From: a virus
IMG/VR virus record: IMGVR_UViG_3300023179_000110
Coordinates: 1-62,139 of that record
Strand: one strand, 5' to 3'
Length of the DNA: 62,139 bases
The notes under the pieces were generated by a model, which ran no database searches, was not told the DNA's origin, and was given only the letters and a program-made list of their open reading frames with translations. A program made the position numbers and the translations under genes. Shown here piece by piece: positions 7,268-16,849 of the stretch (its first letter is position 1; every line of letters starts with the position of its first letter).

Positions 7268-9327
7268 TATTTAACTCCCCCTTTCTTAGTTGATGCAATC
7301 AAAACTGGCGGTGCCCCTTCGGGGCGAGTGTCATGATTTGTGTCGAATAACACAAAATTATCAAACTCTTTTGACATCTTTGGCATTATTGAAGACACAG
7401 ATTTGTGATTAGCCAAAAAATTATTTGCTGGAACTAATCCACGATTAGGGTCTTCAATCGCCCTTTGCATGTTTTGTTTCCAAGCCAAATCAATACTTGC
7501 ACTTACATAACAACCGTTAACTTTGTATCCAGCGTTTCTCGCTTTAGCAATTTTTTTGCCCAAACTGGCTTCACTTGAATTTCCAGTTCCATCTAAGAAA
7601 ATGTCCATGCCAGCCTTGGTAGCGGCCGCATCAATTGCTTTACCCAAATCAGATGATTCTTCGTGCGTCCAACCTGCAACATCCAATTTTCTGCCATTGT
7701 CAACAAATACTTGAAAATCTGGCAATTTTGCTTTTAACTCATCCGCATCAATAATAACAGCCTTGCCTTTTTCTGGCAAAATTACACCATGTTCTTTGGC
7801 TAACTCAAGGGCTTGTTGATTCCTTCTAATCGTTCCTTTTCCAGAACCGCCACCGCCACCCATCATGGTAAAAGTTGGGTCACTAGAACGAGGAATTCCT
7901 TTTAAGGCTTCTTTAATAATTTCGGCGTGTAAAGCCTCACGCTCAGGAGTGTAAATGTAATTACCATTTCCATCGTCCATCAAATAATGCCAAAGACCAG
8001 TTGTGTCAGCCGAAATTTCCTCGCCTTTGTATGTAATAGTGCGAGGTTTCGCCAAAACTTCTGGACGATTGCTTCCGTAACCCCAATCGTAGGTTTCAGG
8101 GTCAAAAGATTCGTTTCTTTTAACCTCAACTACATTTTGAGTTTTTAAAAATTCAGCCCATCGGTTATTTAAATCAGAAACAGTTGTTCTATCAACTGAT
8201 TTATTAATAAAATTTTGCCAAGCAGTGCTGTCGTGAATTTCAAGACCGTCAGCAAAGTTTTCACTTGCACCGCCATGTGCCCAGTTTCCGTGCGTTTTTT
8301 GGTCGTGATGTCCATGTTTCAACAATGGAACCGTGCTTAACTGAGGTATTACTGGGTCAACTAAAAGACGGCGATACCTGCGTTTTGCACCATTTAAAGC
8401 ATCAAAAAATCCTGCGTCTGTAACAATTTGGTCAGCATAAACTGGGCTGGTTGACCAATGCTGATTTTTACGGAATTCGTCTAACAATCCATGCAATTCT
8501 TCATGTCGTTTCATGACAGCAGGAATGGCAAAAGGGTTTGAATTCGTGCGTTTTAACTCAAGTCCTTGACCGTAGCCCTCGTTGTAAGACAACCGAATAG
8601 ATTTTTTACTTAAAGTTTTGCCAATCATTTGAAAATCAGAAGCACTTACAGAAGAGCCATGTGCCCAATCGCCGTGAGTTGATTGGTCGTGTTTGCCTTG
8701 CATGTGCTTAGACATGCCATTTAACAAATCTTCAGGAATCACCCAGAACTTGCACAAAGCCATGTGGTCAATTTGACCTTCAACAATCTCACAACCGCCA
8801 CCGCCTTCATAAAAAATGCAGTTGGCACACATCAAACCTTCATCAACAAACGGGTTATCTTCCATGTAATGTGCCCCGTTAGCATCTGAACTCTGATTAA
8901 ATTTGCCAACCGCTTCGGTTAAAGATTCCAAAAACTCGTAAATAGCATTTTGCGTGGGGTTTAATCTATCTTCGGGTTCGCCCTCTTTTTTAACGGTATC
9001 AAACTTTAGGGTGTAGCCATCAACCGTCAAAATAGTGGTTTTTGAAACTAAATCGGGATAACCCAACTCAGCATTGACCGTATCAACTACATCAGCAGGA
9101 ATTCCGTTAAAAGCCTTATTTACGGGGACATTGTTTTCAACGCCTACCTCAATAACAGCCCGATTCCATTCGTCCCCACTATGCCCATGGTCTAAACCAC
9201 GAACCAACAATTCCGTTGTAACAAGGTGGTGGGCTTGAACTTTTACGGGGTCATAAACATCCGCATGCAATGATTTATGCAATTCCTCTAATTGAGCATT
9301 GCTTAATTTGTTTAAATCAAATGACAT
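7267..9327 (-). CDS. Tagged multidomain protein with zeta-toxin-like kinase
   Basis: In 686 residues I see an N-terminal helical part, a four-Cys cluster (CANC...GGGGC...ALCKFW, about residues 168-198), two copies of the His/Asp tag (about 206-224 and 336-351), and a C-terminal P-loop kinase from about 480. The kinase has GGGGSGKGT (Walker A), VIIDADELK, THEESSDL and an Arg-containing lid, the layout of zeta toxins, which phosphorylate UDP-sugar cell-wall precursors, although relatives use other substrates. The region between the second tag and kinase has no family I know. It is the last and most 3' member of the accessory block, next to the prohead protease. Confidence 0.8.
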   Translation of the reverse strand: MSFDLNKLSNAQLEELHKSLHADVYDPVKVQAHHLVTTELLVRGLDHGHSGDEWNRAVIEVGVENNVPVNKAFNGIPADVVDTVNAELGYPDLVSKTTILTVDGYTLKFDTVKKEGEPEDRLNPTQNAIYEFLESLTEAVGKFNQSSDANGAHYMEDNPFVDEGLMCANCIFYEGGGGCEIVEGQIDHMALCKFWVIPEDLLNGMSKHMQGKHDQSTHGDWAHGSSVSASDFQMIGKTLSKKSIRLSYNEGYGQGLELKRTNSNPFAIPAVMKRHEELHGLLDEFRKNQHWSTSPVYADQIVTDAGFFDALNGAKRRYRRLLVDPVIPQLSTVPLLKHGHHDQKTHGNWAHGGASENFADGLEIHDSTAWQNFINKSVDRTTVSDLNNRWAEFLKTQNVVEVKRNESFDPETYDWGYGSNRPEVLAKPRTITYKGEEISADTTGLWHYLMDDGNGNYIYTPEREALHAEIIKEALKGIPRSSDPTFTMMGGGGGSGKGTIRRNQQALELAKEHGVILPEKGKAVIIDADELKAKLPDFQVFVDNGRKLDVAGWTHEESSDLGKAIDAAATKAGMDIFLDGTGNSSEASLGKKIAKARNAGYKVNGCYVSASIDLAWKQNMQRAIEDPNRGLVPANNFLANHKSVSSIMPKMSKEFDNFVLFDTNHDTRPEGAPPVLIASTKKGGVK

Positions 9328-9364
9328 TTGAACTCCTCACCGAAAGAATAGCAAACAAGGTTGA

Positions 9365-9436
9365 CTATTGAGGTTCCATCGGCTCAGGCAATTTTCTTGG
9401 GTCAATAATGTCCACTATTTCGTCTTTTTCGGTCAT
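9365..9436 (-). CDS. Acidic micro-ORF, 23 residues
   Basis: ATG at 9436 overlaps the TGA of the metallopeptidase gene as ATGA, and the frame ends with TAG at 9365. The peptide starts MTEKDEIVDII and is acidic and Pro-rich at its end (KLPEPMEPQ). It fills most of the gap before the zeta-like gene. Coupled overlap is its main support; no function known. Confidence 0.4.
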   Translation of the reverse strand: MTEKDEIVDIIDPRKLPEPMEPQ

Positions 9437-10224
9437 ACTGGTATTCCTTTGTCTAAATAACCCTGTCTTAAATTATCAGCAACTTCTTTACCTGCCACAT
9501 GCTCCCAAATAAATAATTGATTACGAGCAAATTCAACTCCGTGACCTTCGTATTTATTATCCGCTTTTAACATGGTTGCATAGTGAGCAAGTTCATGAAT
9601 TAAGGTTGATTCATCTTTTGCATAATTTTTGTGAATCAAAATTTCATTAATTTCTTGATAACCTTTACTGCCACTTATTTTTATGCCCCAGCGATGCCTA
9701 CCAGCAAAACTGCCAGACTTTCTTACTGCTATTTTTAACTCAGGAACACGAGAACCATCGCCAAATTCAGCAATAAACCAATCACTGCTGGTAATTTCTT
9801 TGTAAAGATTTTTAATACCTTTTACTGTTCCATCAATGTGTTTTTTACCTAATTCTGAAACTTGTAAATCGTTTGCTGAAGACTGCCAATCGTCAAAATT
9901 TTTACTGTATTGCGTCCACGCCTTTTCGTATGCCTCATAAGAATCAAAATTTTCTCGTTTGGGTGCAACTGGAGGAGTTCCACTATCACGGTCAAATACT
10001 TCAGATTCAGCCTTGTAAATGTCACTTTGATAACGGTCTGAACCCAATTGCAAATCAACTCTGTCCCGAAAAACCAAATTACTACCAGAATCATTGACAG
10101 TTATGTCGTTGTTAGCCCAGTTGCCATGAGTCCTTTGGTCATGTTTGCCAGCAAGATGCTTGAAAACATTATTATTTTCTTCATCTATTAAAAACAAAGA
10201 CATTCTTTCTTTTAATTCACTCAT
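9433..10224 (-). CDS. Tagged HExxH metallopeptidase-like protein
   Basis: This 263-residue protein has one His/Asp tag (about residues 22-38) and a zincin-type motif LIHELAHYATM near residue 208, preceded by strand EINEILIHKNY. HExxH binds zinc with two His and uses Glu as base; a third ligand may be in the following GHGVEFARN segment. Middle residues are hydrophilic and helical. The start ATG overlaps the previous stop. Target unknown. Its position in a head-operon accessory block suggests an injected or virion-associated protease rather than a housekeeping one. Confidence 0.75.
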   Translation of the reverse strand: MSELKERMSLFLIDEENNNVFKHLAGKHDQRTHGNWANNDITVNDSGSNLVFRDRVDLQLGSDRYQSDIYKAESEVFDRDSGTPPVAPKRENFDSYEAYEKAWTQYSKNFDDWQSSANDLQVSELGKKHIDGTVKGIKNLYKEITSSDWFIAEFGDGSRVPELKIAVRKSGSFAGRHRWGIKISGSKGYQEINEILIHKNYAKDESTLIHELAHYATMLKADNKYEGHGVEFARNQLFIWEHVAGKEVADNLRQGYLDKGIPV

Positions 10225-11090
10225 TTAATAAAAACGCCTTCTTCTTCTGTATTAAAATTTTTTGATGCAACAATTAACGGGTCATAAGGCAACTGATTTT
10301 GAATCACTGTTACTTCATAAAAATTATCGTTGATTTTTTCAACTTTTGAAACCGTGTATGTACCAGAAGCAATAACTTCATTGCCGTTTGACACTTCTTC
10401 GCTTTTATTGCTTGTATGTGGAACTAATGGTATTCCACGCAATCCATCAATTTTCATTAAAATGGATGTTTCTGCTGGGTTGCCATAATAATCTTTTGCA
10501 AAAGTTGTTGCCAGTTCTTCATCAGGAGTCCAAGATGCAATTCCTTCTTTAAATGTGGAACCAACCGTTGTTAATTTTTTAACTTGTTCAGAACCCCATT
10601 TACTGAAAGACAAACCTCTGTACATTTTTTCATTTAATGGTTTAGCGGTTGTCAAGGCTAAAAGAATTTGTTTAGTTGAATCAAAAATTTCTTTGTAGTC
10701 AACATCTCTTCTTATTTTGCCATCTTCATCTAATTTTGGATAATAATTGTCTGAAACATTAGTTAATACTCTGTAAGCACTACGAATGTTGTCAACATTG
10801 GCGTATGGGTATTTATTTGTTCCGCCTATCCAAGCATCAGCAAAAGCATTAATCATTGGAATTTGAGAATTATCAGCCCAGTTGCCGTGAGTTGACTGGT
10901 CGTGCTGACCTGCAAGATGTTTTTGAATTTTTTGCGTATCAAGCCAATCTAAAACATCCCCATTGGTCAAAGTAATAATTGAACTCAAAGACACTTTGCG
11001 ACCATCAGCCAATTGAAGCATGGTTTCAGGGGTCAATTCTCCGTCCCAAGACCAAGAACCGCCAAAATCAGGTGCAAGCAACTTAAACAT
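10221..11090 (-). CDS. Tagged ADP-ribosyltransferase-like protein
   Basis: I place the start at 11090 because the N-terminus (MFKLLAPDFGGSWSWDGEL) then aligns with the small paralogue at 15129-15314. The 289-residue protein has this N-terminal domain, a tag at about residues 56-71, and a C-terminal R-S-E type ADP-ribosyltransferase pattern: MYRGLSFS (Arg, near 155), IASWTPDEE (the Ser-Thr strand), and NGNEVIASGTY (the acidic loop). Such enzymes transfer ADP-ribose from NAD to target proteins. The EVI block lacks a clear ExE, so activity needs testing. Both ends overlap neighbours. Confidence 0.72.
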   Translation of the reverse strand: MFKLLAPDFGGSWSWDGELTPETMLQLADGRKVSLSSIITLTNGDVLDWLDTQKIQKHLAGQHDQSTHGNWADNSQIPMINAFADAWIGGTNKYPYANVDNIRSAYRVLTNVSDNYYPKLDEDGKIRRDVDYKEIFDSTKQILLALTTAKPLNEKMYRGLSFSKWGSEQVKKLTTVGSTFKEGIASWTPDEELATTFAKDYYGNPAETSILMKIDGLRGIPLVPHTSNKSEEVSNGNEVIASGTYTVSKVEKINDNFYEVTVIQNQLPYDPLIVASKNFNTEEEGVFIK

Positions 11091-14000
11091 AGTAACCCTT
11101 TTCAATGTGTTCCCCGACAACAACTTCAATGCCTTTGCCAGCCAACATTTCCTTAGTAGCCTTAGTCAAACTTGTTGATTTTGGAATAACAATTGTGGCA
11201 ACATCATCCAACGATAAACCGCCATGAATTTGAGTTTCAACATAACCGTAAGTAGCAATTTCTCTTAAATCAGCCTTGCCACTGTATCCAGTTATTCCAC
11301 CCCACTCTGGTTTTCCAGTACTAATGCTGTTTTTCCAATTGTAAGTTTTGCCAGAACGATTTGAATTGTTAAAAGTGTTAATTAATAAGCCAAAATGAGT
11401 GTCCCATAAATCATTTACAGAAACTTTGCCATTAGCGTAATCTTCCAGCCAATGAGTTCCATTAAGAAATCCGTCTAAAGAATCGCCAATTGTTGCTGTT
11501 GTTCTATGTTTTACCGAATCTTTAAAAATTACTTGGGCATCGCCATAAGTTGATTCTTTAGAACTGCGTCCTATGACTCCGTAAACGGGACGCTTATCGT
11601 TAGGTGTTTCGCTCGGAATGCCCATAATGTCAAATTCAAATTCATTTCTTCTTTCCATGTATTTTTGCCTAGTAGCCCCTTTTCCAGACAAAGTGGTTTC
11701 ACTAGCAGTTCGATAATGGTCTTCAGTTATGAATTTTTTTAATTTACCTGTACTCATGGTTAAAGAAACATCATTATTATTTGCAATTTCTTGCATTTGG
11801 TCTAACAAACTTTGAGCCACGCCATCTATGACTTCGCCAACAGTTTGCCCACTTGGAAATTTAATTTGACGAATTTTATTTTGAACAAATTTATTTTCCG
11901 CAACAAGATAAGCCCGTGCTGATTGAAAATCTTGTTCAGCCCAAACATTTATGGCTTTTCTTCTCAACTCATCAATGTTTGAATCAGAAAATTCTTTGTT
12001 TTGTTCAATAATTTGTTTTGCCCACCAAGTATTTGCAATAGCCGTATCCATAAATTTTTTAGGGATTTGAGGATAATTTGGGTCGTTAAAAATGGTTTTT
12101 GTCAATTTTTTTATTGCGTCTAAACCCGAAAAATTTTCGGAACTTTTGGATGAATTTTTTAATGCTAAAACCGCATAATAAAATTCTGCTGTGGAAACAG
12201 GTGTTCCAACCCAACTTGTAGAATCTGTTTGCAAAATTCTTGCAATAGGTCCGAAACTGTTAGCAACATCTTCTTCATAAGACATAGCAGGAATTGAAGA
12301 AAAACTTTTTTTTCGCCCTGAAAAATCTAACTCATAAGGTCTGTCGGTTGAATGACCGTGTGCCCAGTTGCCATGACTGGACTGGTCGTGTTGTCCTGCA
12401 AAATGTTTAAAAAAAAACGAATTTACTGGAACCTTGACAATTACTGAGGTTTTGGCAACTTCTTGTAAATCTGTTCCGCCCAAGTCATAATTTCCTCGTC
12501 CGTCATCTCGTTTAACGGCTTCGGCGACTGAGCGATGTTGATTATTTCTTTTTTCGACTGTTCCACCAGTACCTCCTGTTTGAATCTCATCAAAGTTGAC
12601 GACATCCCAAATACTGATTTGGTTACGCCTTCTACCTAACGAAATTGCTTGTTTCTTGTCAACGATTTTGTCCGTAACATCCAAATGAACTCGTTGCTGG
12701 TCTTTTGGTATTTCTACCGTAACACCATTAACCGTTTTGGTTGTTTCGTGCCAAACACCGAGATAAGCACGACCAGAACCTAATTCTGCTTTGTTCTTAA
12801 CCAAGAACGCACCCAGAATTTTGGCTCCTTTATCCTCATTAAAGAAGTCTGATGCCATTACAACGGTGCCGAACTTGTCACTGTTTCGAGATACCATGTA
12901 GCCATCTGGGGGCAGTGAGCCGTCCGTTAACTTGATTGATAAACCACCATTTTCGGCTACTTGACTCAAAACATCATGAACAACTTCTGGTGCAACATGG
13001 CTGTTGAACCTGCGTCCGTGAGTTGATTGGTCGTGTTGACCTTGAAGGTGTTTCTCAACCTCGGTTGATTTAATCTTAGCCCGTAATACCGCAATGTCAA
13101 ATGCCAACATTTTCTTCATGTTTTCTTTATTTGACTCACCAAGAGCAATTGGCTTAATTCCAACGGTTTTATTCCAAGCCAAAACAACTTTAATTAATTC
13201 GTCATGAGGCAAATCAACTTTTAAAGCCTTCATTTTCACATTTTTATGTTTTGGTTTTAAACCAAGAAACAAAGCGGCCGCCCAGCGATGGTGTCCGTCA
13301 ATCACATAATCATCTTTAGAAATAGTAATTGGAGTATCACCAACTCCATCTTTTTCCATTGACCGCATAATTTTTCCAGATTTAGAAGCAGAAATTTCAG
13401 CCTGAATTGGGTGTAGTCCAAAGGGAGCAACATCAACCATTTCAACTTTAACTCCACGGTCTTGCATAGCCTTAATAAAATCATTTTGAGTTCCAGCAGG
13501 AATTTGAGGCATTTTGTCACGCATAATTCCAAGATTGTCCCTTGTGAAATACTGCGTTCCTAAAATTTCCAAATTAGTTAAATCGGGATTATCTTTGCGG
13601 TCAGCCATTGCATCCAACCATGCTGGAGCGTCAATTGGGCTAACAATACCTTCTTCGCCAGCAACTACTTTGTCGTAAGCGGTTTGAACTGGATGTGGAT
13701 ACGGATTGCCTTCGGCAGTGTTTTTACGGTCAACAGCATGTCCGTGATGTCCAGCCCAGTTGCCATGCGTGGCTTGGTCGTGCTGACCTGATAAATGTTT
13801 TTGAACTGCTTGCGGATAGTAAGACCATTCGTACAAAGAATTGCCATCAGTGTAAATTTCATTAGCGTGAACTGTGGTGTGCAAAATGTCGTAATCACCA
13901 AAACGAGCAGTCACACTACTTTCGCCATGTAATTTGGCGTATTCTTCGGAAATAGTAACCCAATCACCAGCATTAACTTTAGTAACGCCTTTGGGTACAG

Positions 14001-14361
14001 CACGATAAATGGTCACATGAGCATCGGGTTTATTACGAATACTTACAAGCAAATCATGGATTTTTTTATCTTCAGCCCTATTACTGCCACCGTGCCCATA
14101 AATTCTGGCACCATCAGAATCATAAACATCTTTTGGGTAAATGTTTCCATTGCCAGTTAAATCGTATGCAGGGGCACCATCTTCGGGTTCTGGAGGACGG
14201 TGACTCATTTGATAATCAGTTTCATTGTTGGCACCGCCATGTGCCCAATCGCCGTGTGAACTCTGGTCGTGTTGTCCTGCAAGATGTTTTTCAACTTTCA
14301 CACCATGTTTAACACCCAAATCGGGGTAAACCACATCAAAAGTCACATCATCTAAAATCAT
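11083..14361 (-). CDS. Four-module tagged protein: ART-like, ParB-like, unknown, DUF3626-like
   Basis: This 1092-residue protein contains four tags (about residues 24-41, 187-203, 436-450, 651-667), each opening a module. Module 1 has VTIYRAVPKGVTKVNAGDWV and ends TDGNSLYEWSYYP, an ART-like fold found in phage proteins. Module 2 has a ParB-like core with YVIDGHHRWAAALFLG. Module 3 (DGYMVSRNSDKFGTV...RVHLDVTD) is unrecognised. Module 4 has GDAQVIFKDSVKHRTTATIGDSLDG and VETQIHGGLSLDDV, shared with 15311-16843 and 19724-23113 and resembling DUF3626. It looks like a concatenation of units elsewhere encoded singly. The tag of module 3 is divergent (HGRRFN for HGNWAH). Confidence 0.75.
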   Translation of the reverse strand: MILDDVTFDVVYPDLGVKHGVKVEKHLAGQHDQSSHGDWAHGGANNETDYQMSHRPPEPEDGAPAYDLTGNGNIYPKDVYDSDGARIYGHGGSNRAEDKKIHDLLVSIRNKPDAHVTIYRAVPKGVTKVNAGDWVTISEEYAKLHGESSVTARFGDYDILHTTVHANEIYTDGNSLYEWSYYPQAVQKHLSGQHDQATHGNWAGHHGHAVDRKNTAEGNPYPHPVQTAYDKVVAGEEGIVSPIDAPAWLDAMADRKDNPDLTNLEILGTQYFTRDNLGIMRDKMPQIPAGTQNDFIKAMQDRGVKVEMVDVAPFGLHPIQAEISASKSGKIMRSMEKDGVGDTPITISKDDYVIDGHHRWAAALFLGLKPKHKNVKMKALKVDLPHDELIKVVLAWNKTVGIKPIALGESNKENMKKMLAFDIAVLRAKIKSTEVEKHLQGQHDQSTHGRRFNSHVAPEVVHDVLSQVAENGGLSIKLTDGSLPPDGYMVSRNSDKFGTVVMASDFFNEDKGAKILGAFLVKNKAELGSGRAYLGVWHETTKTVNGVTVEIPKDQQRVHLDVTDKIVDKKQAISLGRRRNQISIWDVVNFDEIQTGGTGGTVEKRNNQHRSVAEAVKRDDGRGNYDLGGTDLQEVAKTSVIVKVPVNSFFFKHFAGQHDQSSHGNWAHGHSTDRPYELDFSGRKKSFSSIPAMSYEEDVANSFGPIARILQTDSTSWVGTPVSTAEFYYAVLALKNSSKSSENFSGLDAIKKLTKTIFNDPNYPQIPKKFMDTAIANTWWAKQIIEQNKEFSDSNIDELRRKAINVWAEQDFQSARAYLVAENKFVQNKIRQIKFPSGQTVGEVIDGVAQSLLDQMQEIANNNDVSLTMSTGKLKKFITEDHYRTASETTLSGKGATRQKYMERRNEFEFDIMGIPSETPNDKRPVYGVIGRSSKESTYGDAQVIFKDSVKHRTTATIGDSLDGFLNGTHWLEDYANGKVSVNDLWDTHFGLLINTFNNSNRSGKTYNWKNSISTGKPEWGGITGYSGKADLREIATYGYVETQIHGGLSLDDVATIVIPKSTSLTKATKEMLAGKGIEVVVGEHIEKGYYV

Positions 14362-15059
14362 GAAAACACCCCATTGCCACTTGTGTCATAAGTAAAGAAA
14401 TCCAAAACATTAGCCTGTTTTTCTAACCCTTCATTGCGTAAAAGGTATTTCCAAGTGTCCAAAAATGGCAAATTATGACCGCCGTGACCAGCCTCACCTT
14501 TAATCCAGTTTCCTTCCAAAATGTGCGAAATTTCATGTAACAAAACAAATTGGCTAACACCTGAAGGTTTGTAAATTAATACGGGAATGTTTGCACCATG
14601 CAACGGATGACCTTCTGGGACATCTCCACGGGTAATTCCAGCCTCAATACCGTCAACTAAGTATTGGTCGTTTTCGTCAGGATACGGTTTCCAAACCCTG
14701 TTACCGTAACCGTATTTGGCAAATACTTCATCAACATAAGCCACAAGTTCTTTTGCATCAGTGAAAATTTTTCCTTGCCCAACTGCTTGCAAAGGTGCTG
14801 AATCCAAAGACAACCCTGCACCAAATTCAATGTTTTTATCGTCAGGGGCATCAGTTGGGACAACATCGCTCCAGTCTTTACTGTCTTTCCAAGGTATTGC
14901 TACACCAGTCAAATTATTTGGCTTATGGATAACACCACCATTTTTAGCCCAATTTCCGTGCGAACTCTGGTCGTGCTGTCCCTCTAAATGCTTGATTAAA
15001 ACAGCATCAGAAGATTCAACCACCCCAATGAACTTGGCGAGCCGTGCAATGCGTGACAC
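14358..15059 (-). CDS. Tagged HExxH metallopeptidase-like protein
   Basis: I choose the GTG at 15059 because AGGAGG lies four bases upstream; a longer TTG frame begins at 15083. The 233-residue product has a tag at about residues 22-38 and LLHEISHILEGNW near residue 174, a zincin motif, followed by GEAGHGGHNLPFLDTWK which could supply further ligands. The fold resembles secreted or virion peptidases but no family is certain. A 45-base gap with no gene separates it from the next upstream gene. Confidence 0.7.
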   Translation of the reverse strand: MSRIARLAKFIGVVESSDAVLIKHLEGQHDQSSHGNWAKNGGVIHKPNNLTGVAIPWKDSKDWSDVVPTDAPDDKNIEFGAGLSLDSAPLQAVGQGKIFTDAKELVAYVDEVFAKYGYGNRVWKPYPDENDQYLVDGIEAGITRGDVPEGHPLHGANIPVLIYKPSGVSQFVLLHEISHILEGNWIKGEAGHGGHNLPFLDTWKYLLRNEGLEKQANVLDFFTYDTSGNGVFS

Positions 15060-15128
15060 AAAACCTCCTGAAATACTAAACAAGAATACCTCAGAAGCAT
15101 TACCTCAAAAGGTCAACTCGCTTTAGAA

Positions 15129-15314
15129 CTAAACAGTATTTTCATTCCCTTGATTGAGCCACCATTCAAGAGCATCACCATTGGTGCGACTAATTATGTG
15201 ACTAAATAAAGTTTCTGACCCATCAGCAACAATAATTTTAGTTTCAGGAGTCAACTCACCGTCCCAAGACCAAGAACCGCCAAAATCAGGGCAAATAACT
15301 TTATGTTGGCTCAT
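15129..15314 (-). CDS. Orphan copy of the PDFGGSWSWDGELTPET domain
   Basis: A 61-residue protein that matches the N-terminal domain of the ART-like gene at 10221-11090: CPDFGGSWSWDGELTPETK, then ADGSETLFSHIISRTNGDALEWWL. It stops where the paralogue continues into the tag. It may be a stand-alone domain or a remnant left when a downstream tagged module was lost by recombination. The start overlaps the preceding stop by four bases. Confidence 0.65.
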   Translation of the reverse strand: MSQHKVICPDFGGSWSWDGELTPETKIIVADGSETLFSHIISRTNGDALEWWLNQGNENTV

Positions 15315-16843
15315 CCTTCTAACCCGTAACTTTCATAATCGGTTTTTTCAATTTGACTAATGTTAGGTTCAATAATTATTTTAATTCCTTGTTTTGTTAA
15401 CTTATTTTGCAATGCTTTAGGAATCGCCGTTTCGCTAGTAATAATAACTTCAGCAATGTCAGATGCTTTAACACCACCATGAACTTGTGCTTCCACATAA
15501 TTGTACATAGTGCTTTGTTTAAAATCATTTTTAGAACCAGTAATAAATTGGTTAACATCAAGATTTGAATTTGGATTATCATTTTTGACAGAAGTAAAAT
15601 TCAATTCATAATTTCTGTCATAAATTGACCTAGTGGTCATTTCGCCAGAATAATGCCAAAAAGTTTCAGGTGAAATTTTGCCGTCCCTGACTTCGGAAGC
15701 CAAAAAACCACCTTTTGCATTGCCATCTAAAGAATCATCAACAGTTAAAGTGGTTCTACTTTTAACTTCATCTTTTAAAACAATACGAACATCGCCATAA
15801 TTAACAGTATTTGCATTTGCCAAATAGCCGTAAACAGGTCGTTGCTCATTTGGAATGTCTTCTGGAACTCCCATAAGCGTTTCAGCCCGTTTACGAACTG
15901 CAATGTAATCATTTCTTGTACTGCCTTTGCCTACAGATGTAACTTCATAAACTGTTTTAAATCTTCCATCATCTATTAAACGCTTTAATCGTGAAGCAGA
16001 TGTTTGAATTGTAATTGGTTGTTCTGTAGCCATTTTTTTCAATTTACTCAATTGAGATTTAGCCAACCCGTCCATAATTTCTTTAATGGTTTCACCCGAT
16101 TGCATTTTAATTTCGCCAAGTTTTTTAATAACAAAAGCATTTTCTTTTAAAGCATACTGTCGAAATTCTTCCGCAGAAACAACTTTATTTAAATTATGAA
16201 ATTCTAATTCTTGTTCACCGTACATACCGCCTTTAGGCATTGGTGGGTCAACTAAACCTTCATCACGAGTAGCCCATCTGTACTGGATACTATTTCGCCA
16301 TTCTTCAAGTTGCCATTTTTGCCATCTTTCTTCCCATTCTTTAGGCATAGCAGGATAATCAGGGTCAGATTTTATTTTTTCTAAAACCCTATTTTTGTAA
16401 TTTCCCCAATCTCTCCATTTTCCTTCTTCAAGGTAAGTCGCCTCTTCGCCTGTCTGTTGTGCGTAGCGACTATTAGCCAAAGTAAGCATTGAAGCAAAAT
16501 AACCATCATAAGTTCTTTTATTTAAATCTAAAGGTATGGCATGAATGTTTGGGTCGCTTATTTGAAAATAATCATACAAATCTCTGGTAATGCCACCGAA
16601 GGAATAAATTTTGTCATCGTATCTACCTAGTAAAGTTCCTTTATGATAAGCCAAAATCGGTTTAAGTTCATACGGCATTTCGCCATGTGCCCAGTTACCG
16701 TGGGAACTTTGGTCATGCTGACCTGCCAGATGCTTGACCAAACTTAAAGGAGGAACAACAAAAATTGTTTTAGCCACAGGTTTATCTAAGCCAAAAGTAC
16801 AACCAATTTTTTGACCCGAAAACATTGGAGGACTTTGCAACAT
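15311..16843 (-). CDS. Tagged protein with DUF3626-like C-terminal domain
   Basis: This 510-residue protein has the linker AKTIFVVPPLSLV, one tag (about 36-54), a helical centre, and a C-terminal domain with RPVYGYLANANTVNYGDVRIVLKD (quoted only as landmark around residues 335-358), SRTTLTVDDSLDGN and YVEAQVHGGVKASDI. The same blocks recur in module 4 of the 1092-residue protein and modules 1 and 4 of the 1129-residue protein. They resemble DUF3626, whose activity is unknown to me. A GGAAGAAG ribosome site precedes the ATG. Confidence 0.7.
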   Translation of the reverse strand: MLQSPPMFSGQKIGCTFGLDKPVAKTIFVVPPLSLVKHLAGQHDQSSHGNWAHGEMPYELKPILAYHKGTLLGRYDDKIYSFGGITRDLYDYFQISDPNIHAIPLDLNKRTYDGYFASMLTLANSRYAQQTGEEATYLEEGKWRDWGNYKNRVLEKIKSDPDYPAMPKEWEERWQKWQLEEWRNSIQYRWATRDEGLVDPPMPKGGMYGEQELEFHNLNKVVSAEEFRQYALKENAFVIKKLGEIKMQSGETIKEIMDGLAKSQLSKLKKMATEQPITIQTSASRLKRLIDDGRFKTVYEVTSVGKGSTRNDYIAVRKRAETLMGVPEDIPNEQRPVYGYLANANTVNYGDVRIVLKDEVKSRTTLTVDDSLDGNAKGGFLASEVRDGKISPETFWHYSGEMTTRSIYDRNYELNFTSVKNDNPNSNLDVNQFITGSKNDFKQSTMYNYVEAQVHGGVKASDIAEVIITSETAIPKALQNKLTKQGIKIIIEPNISQIEKTDYESYGLEG

Positions 16844-16849
16844 ACTAAA

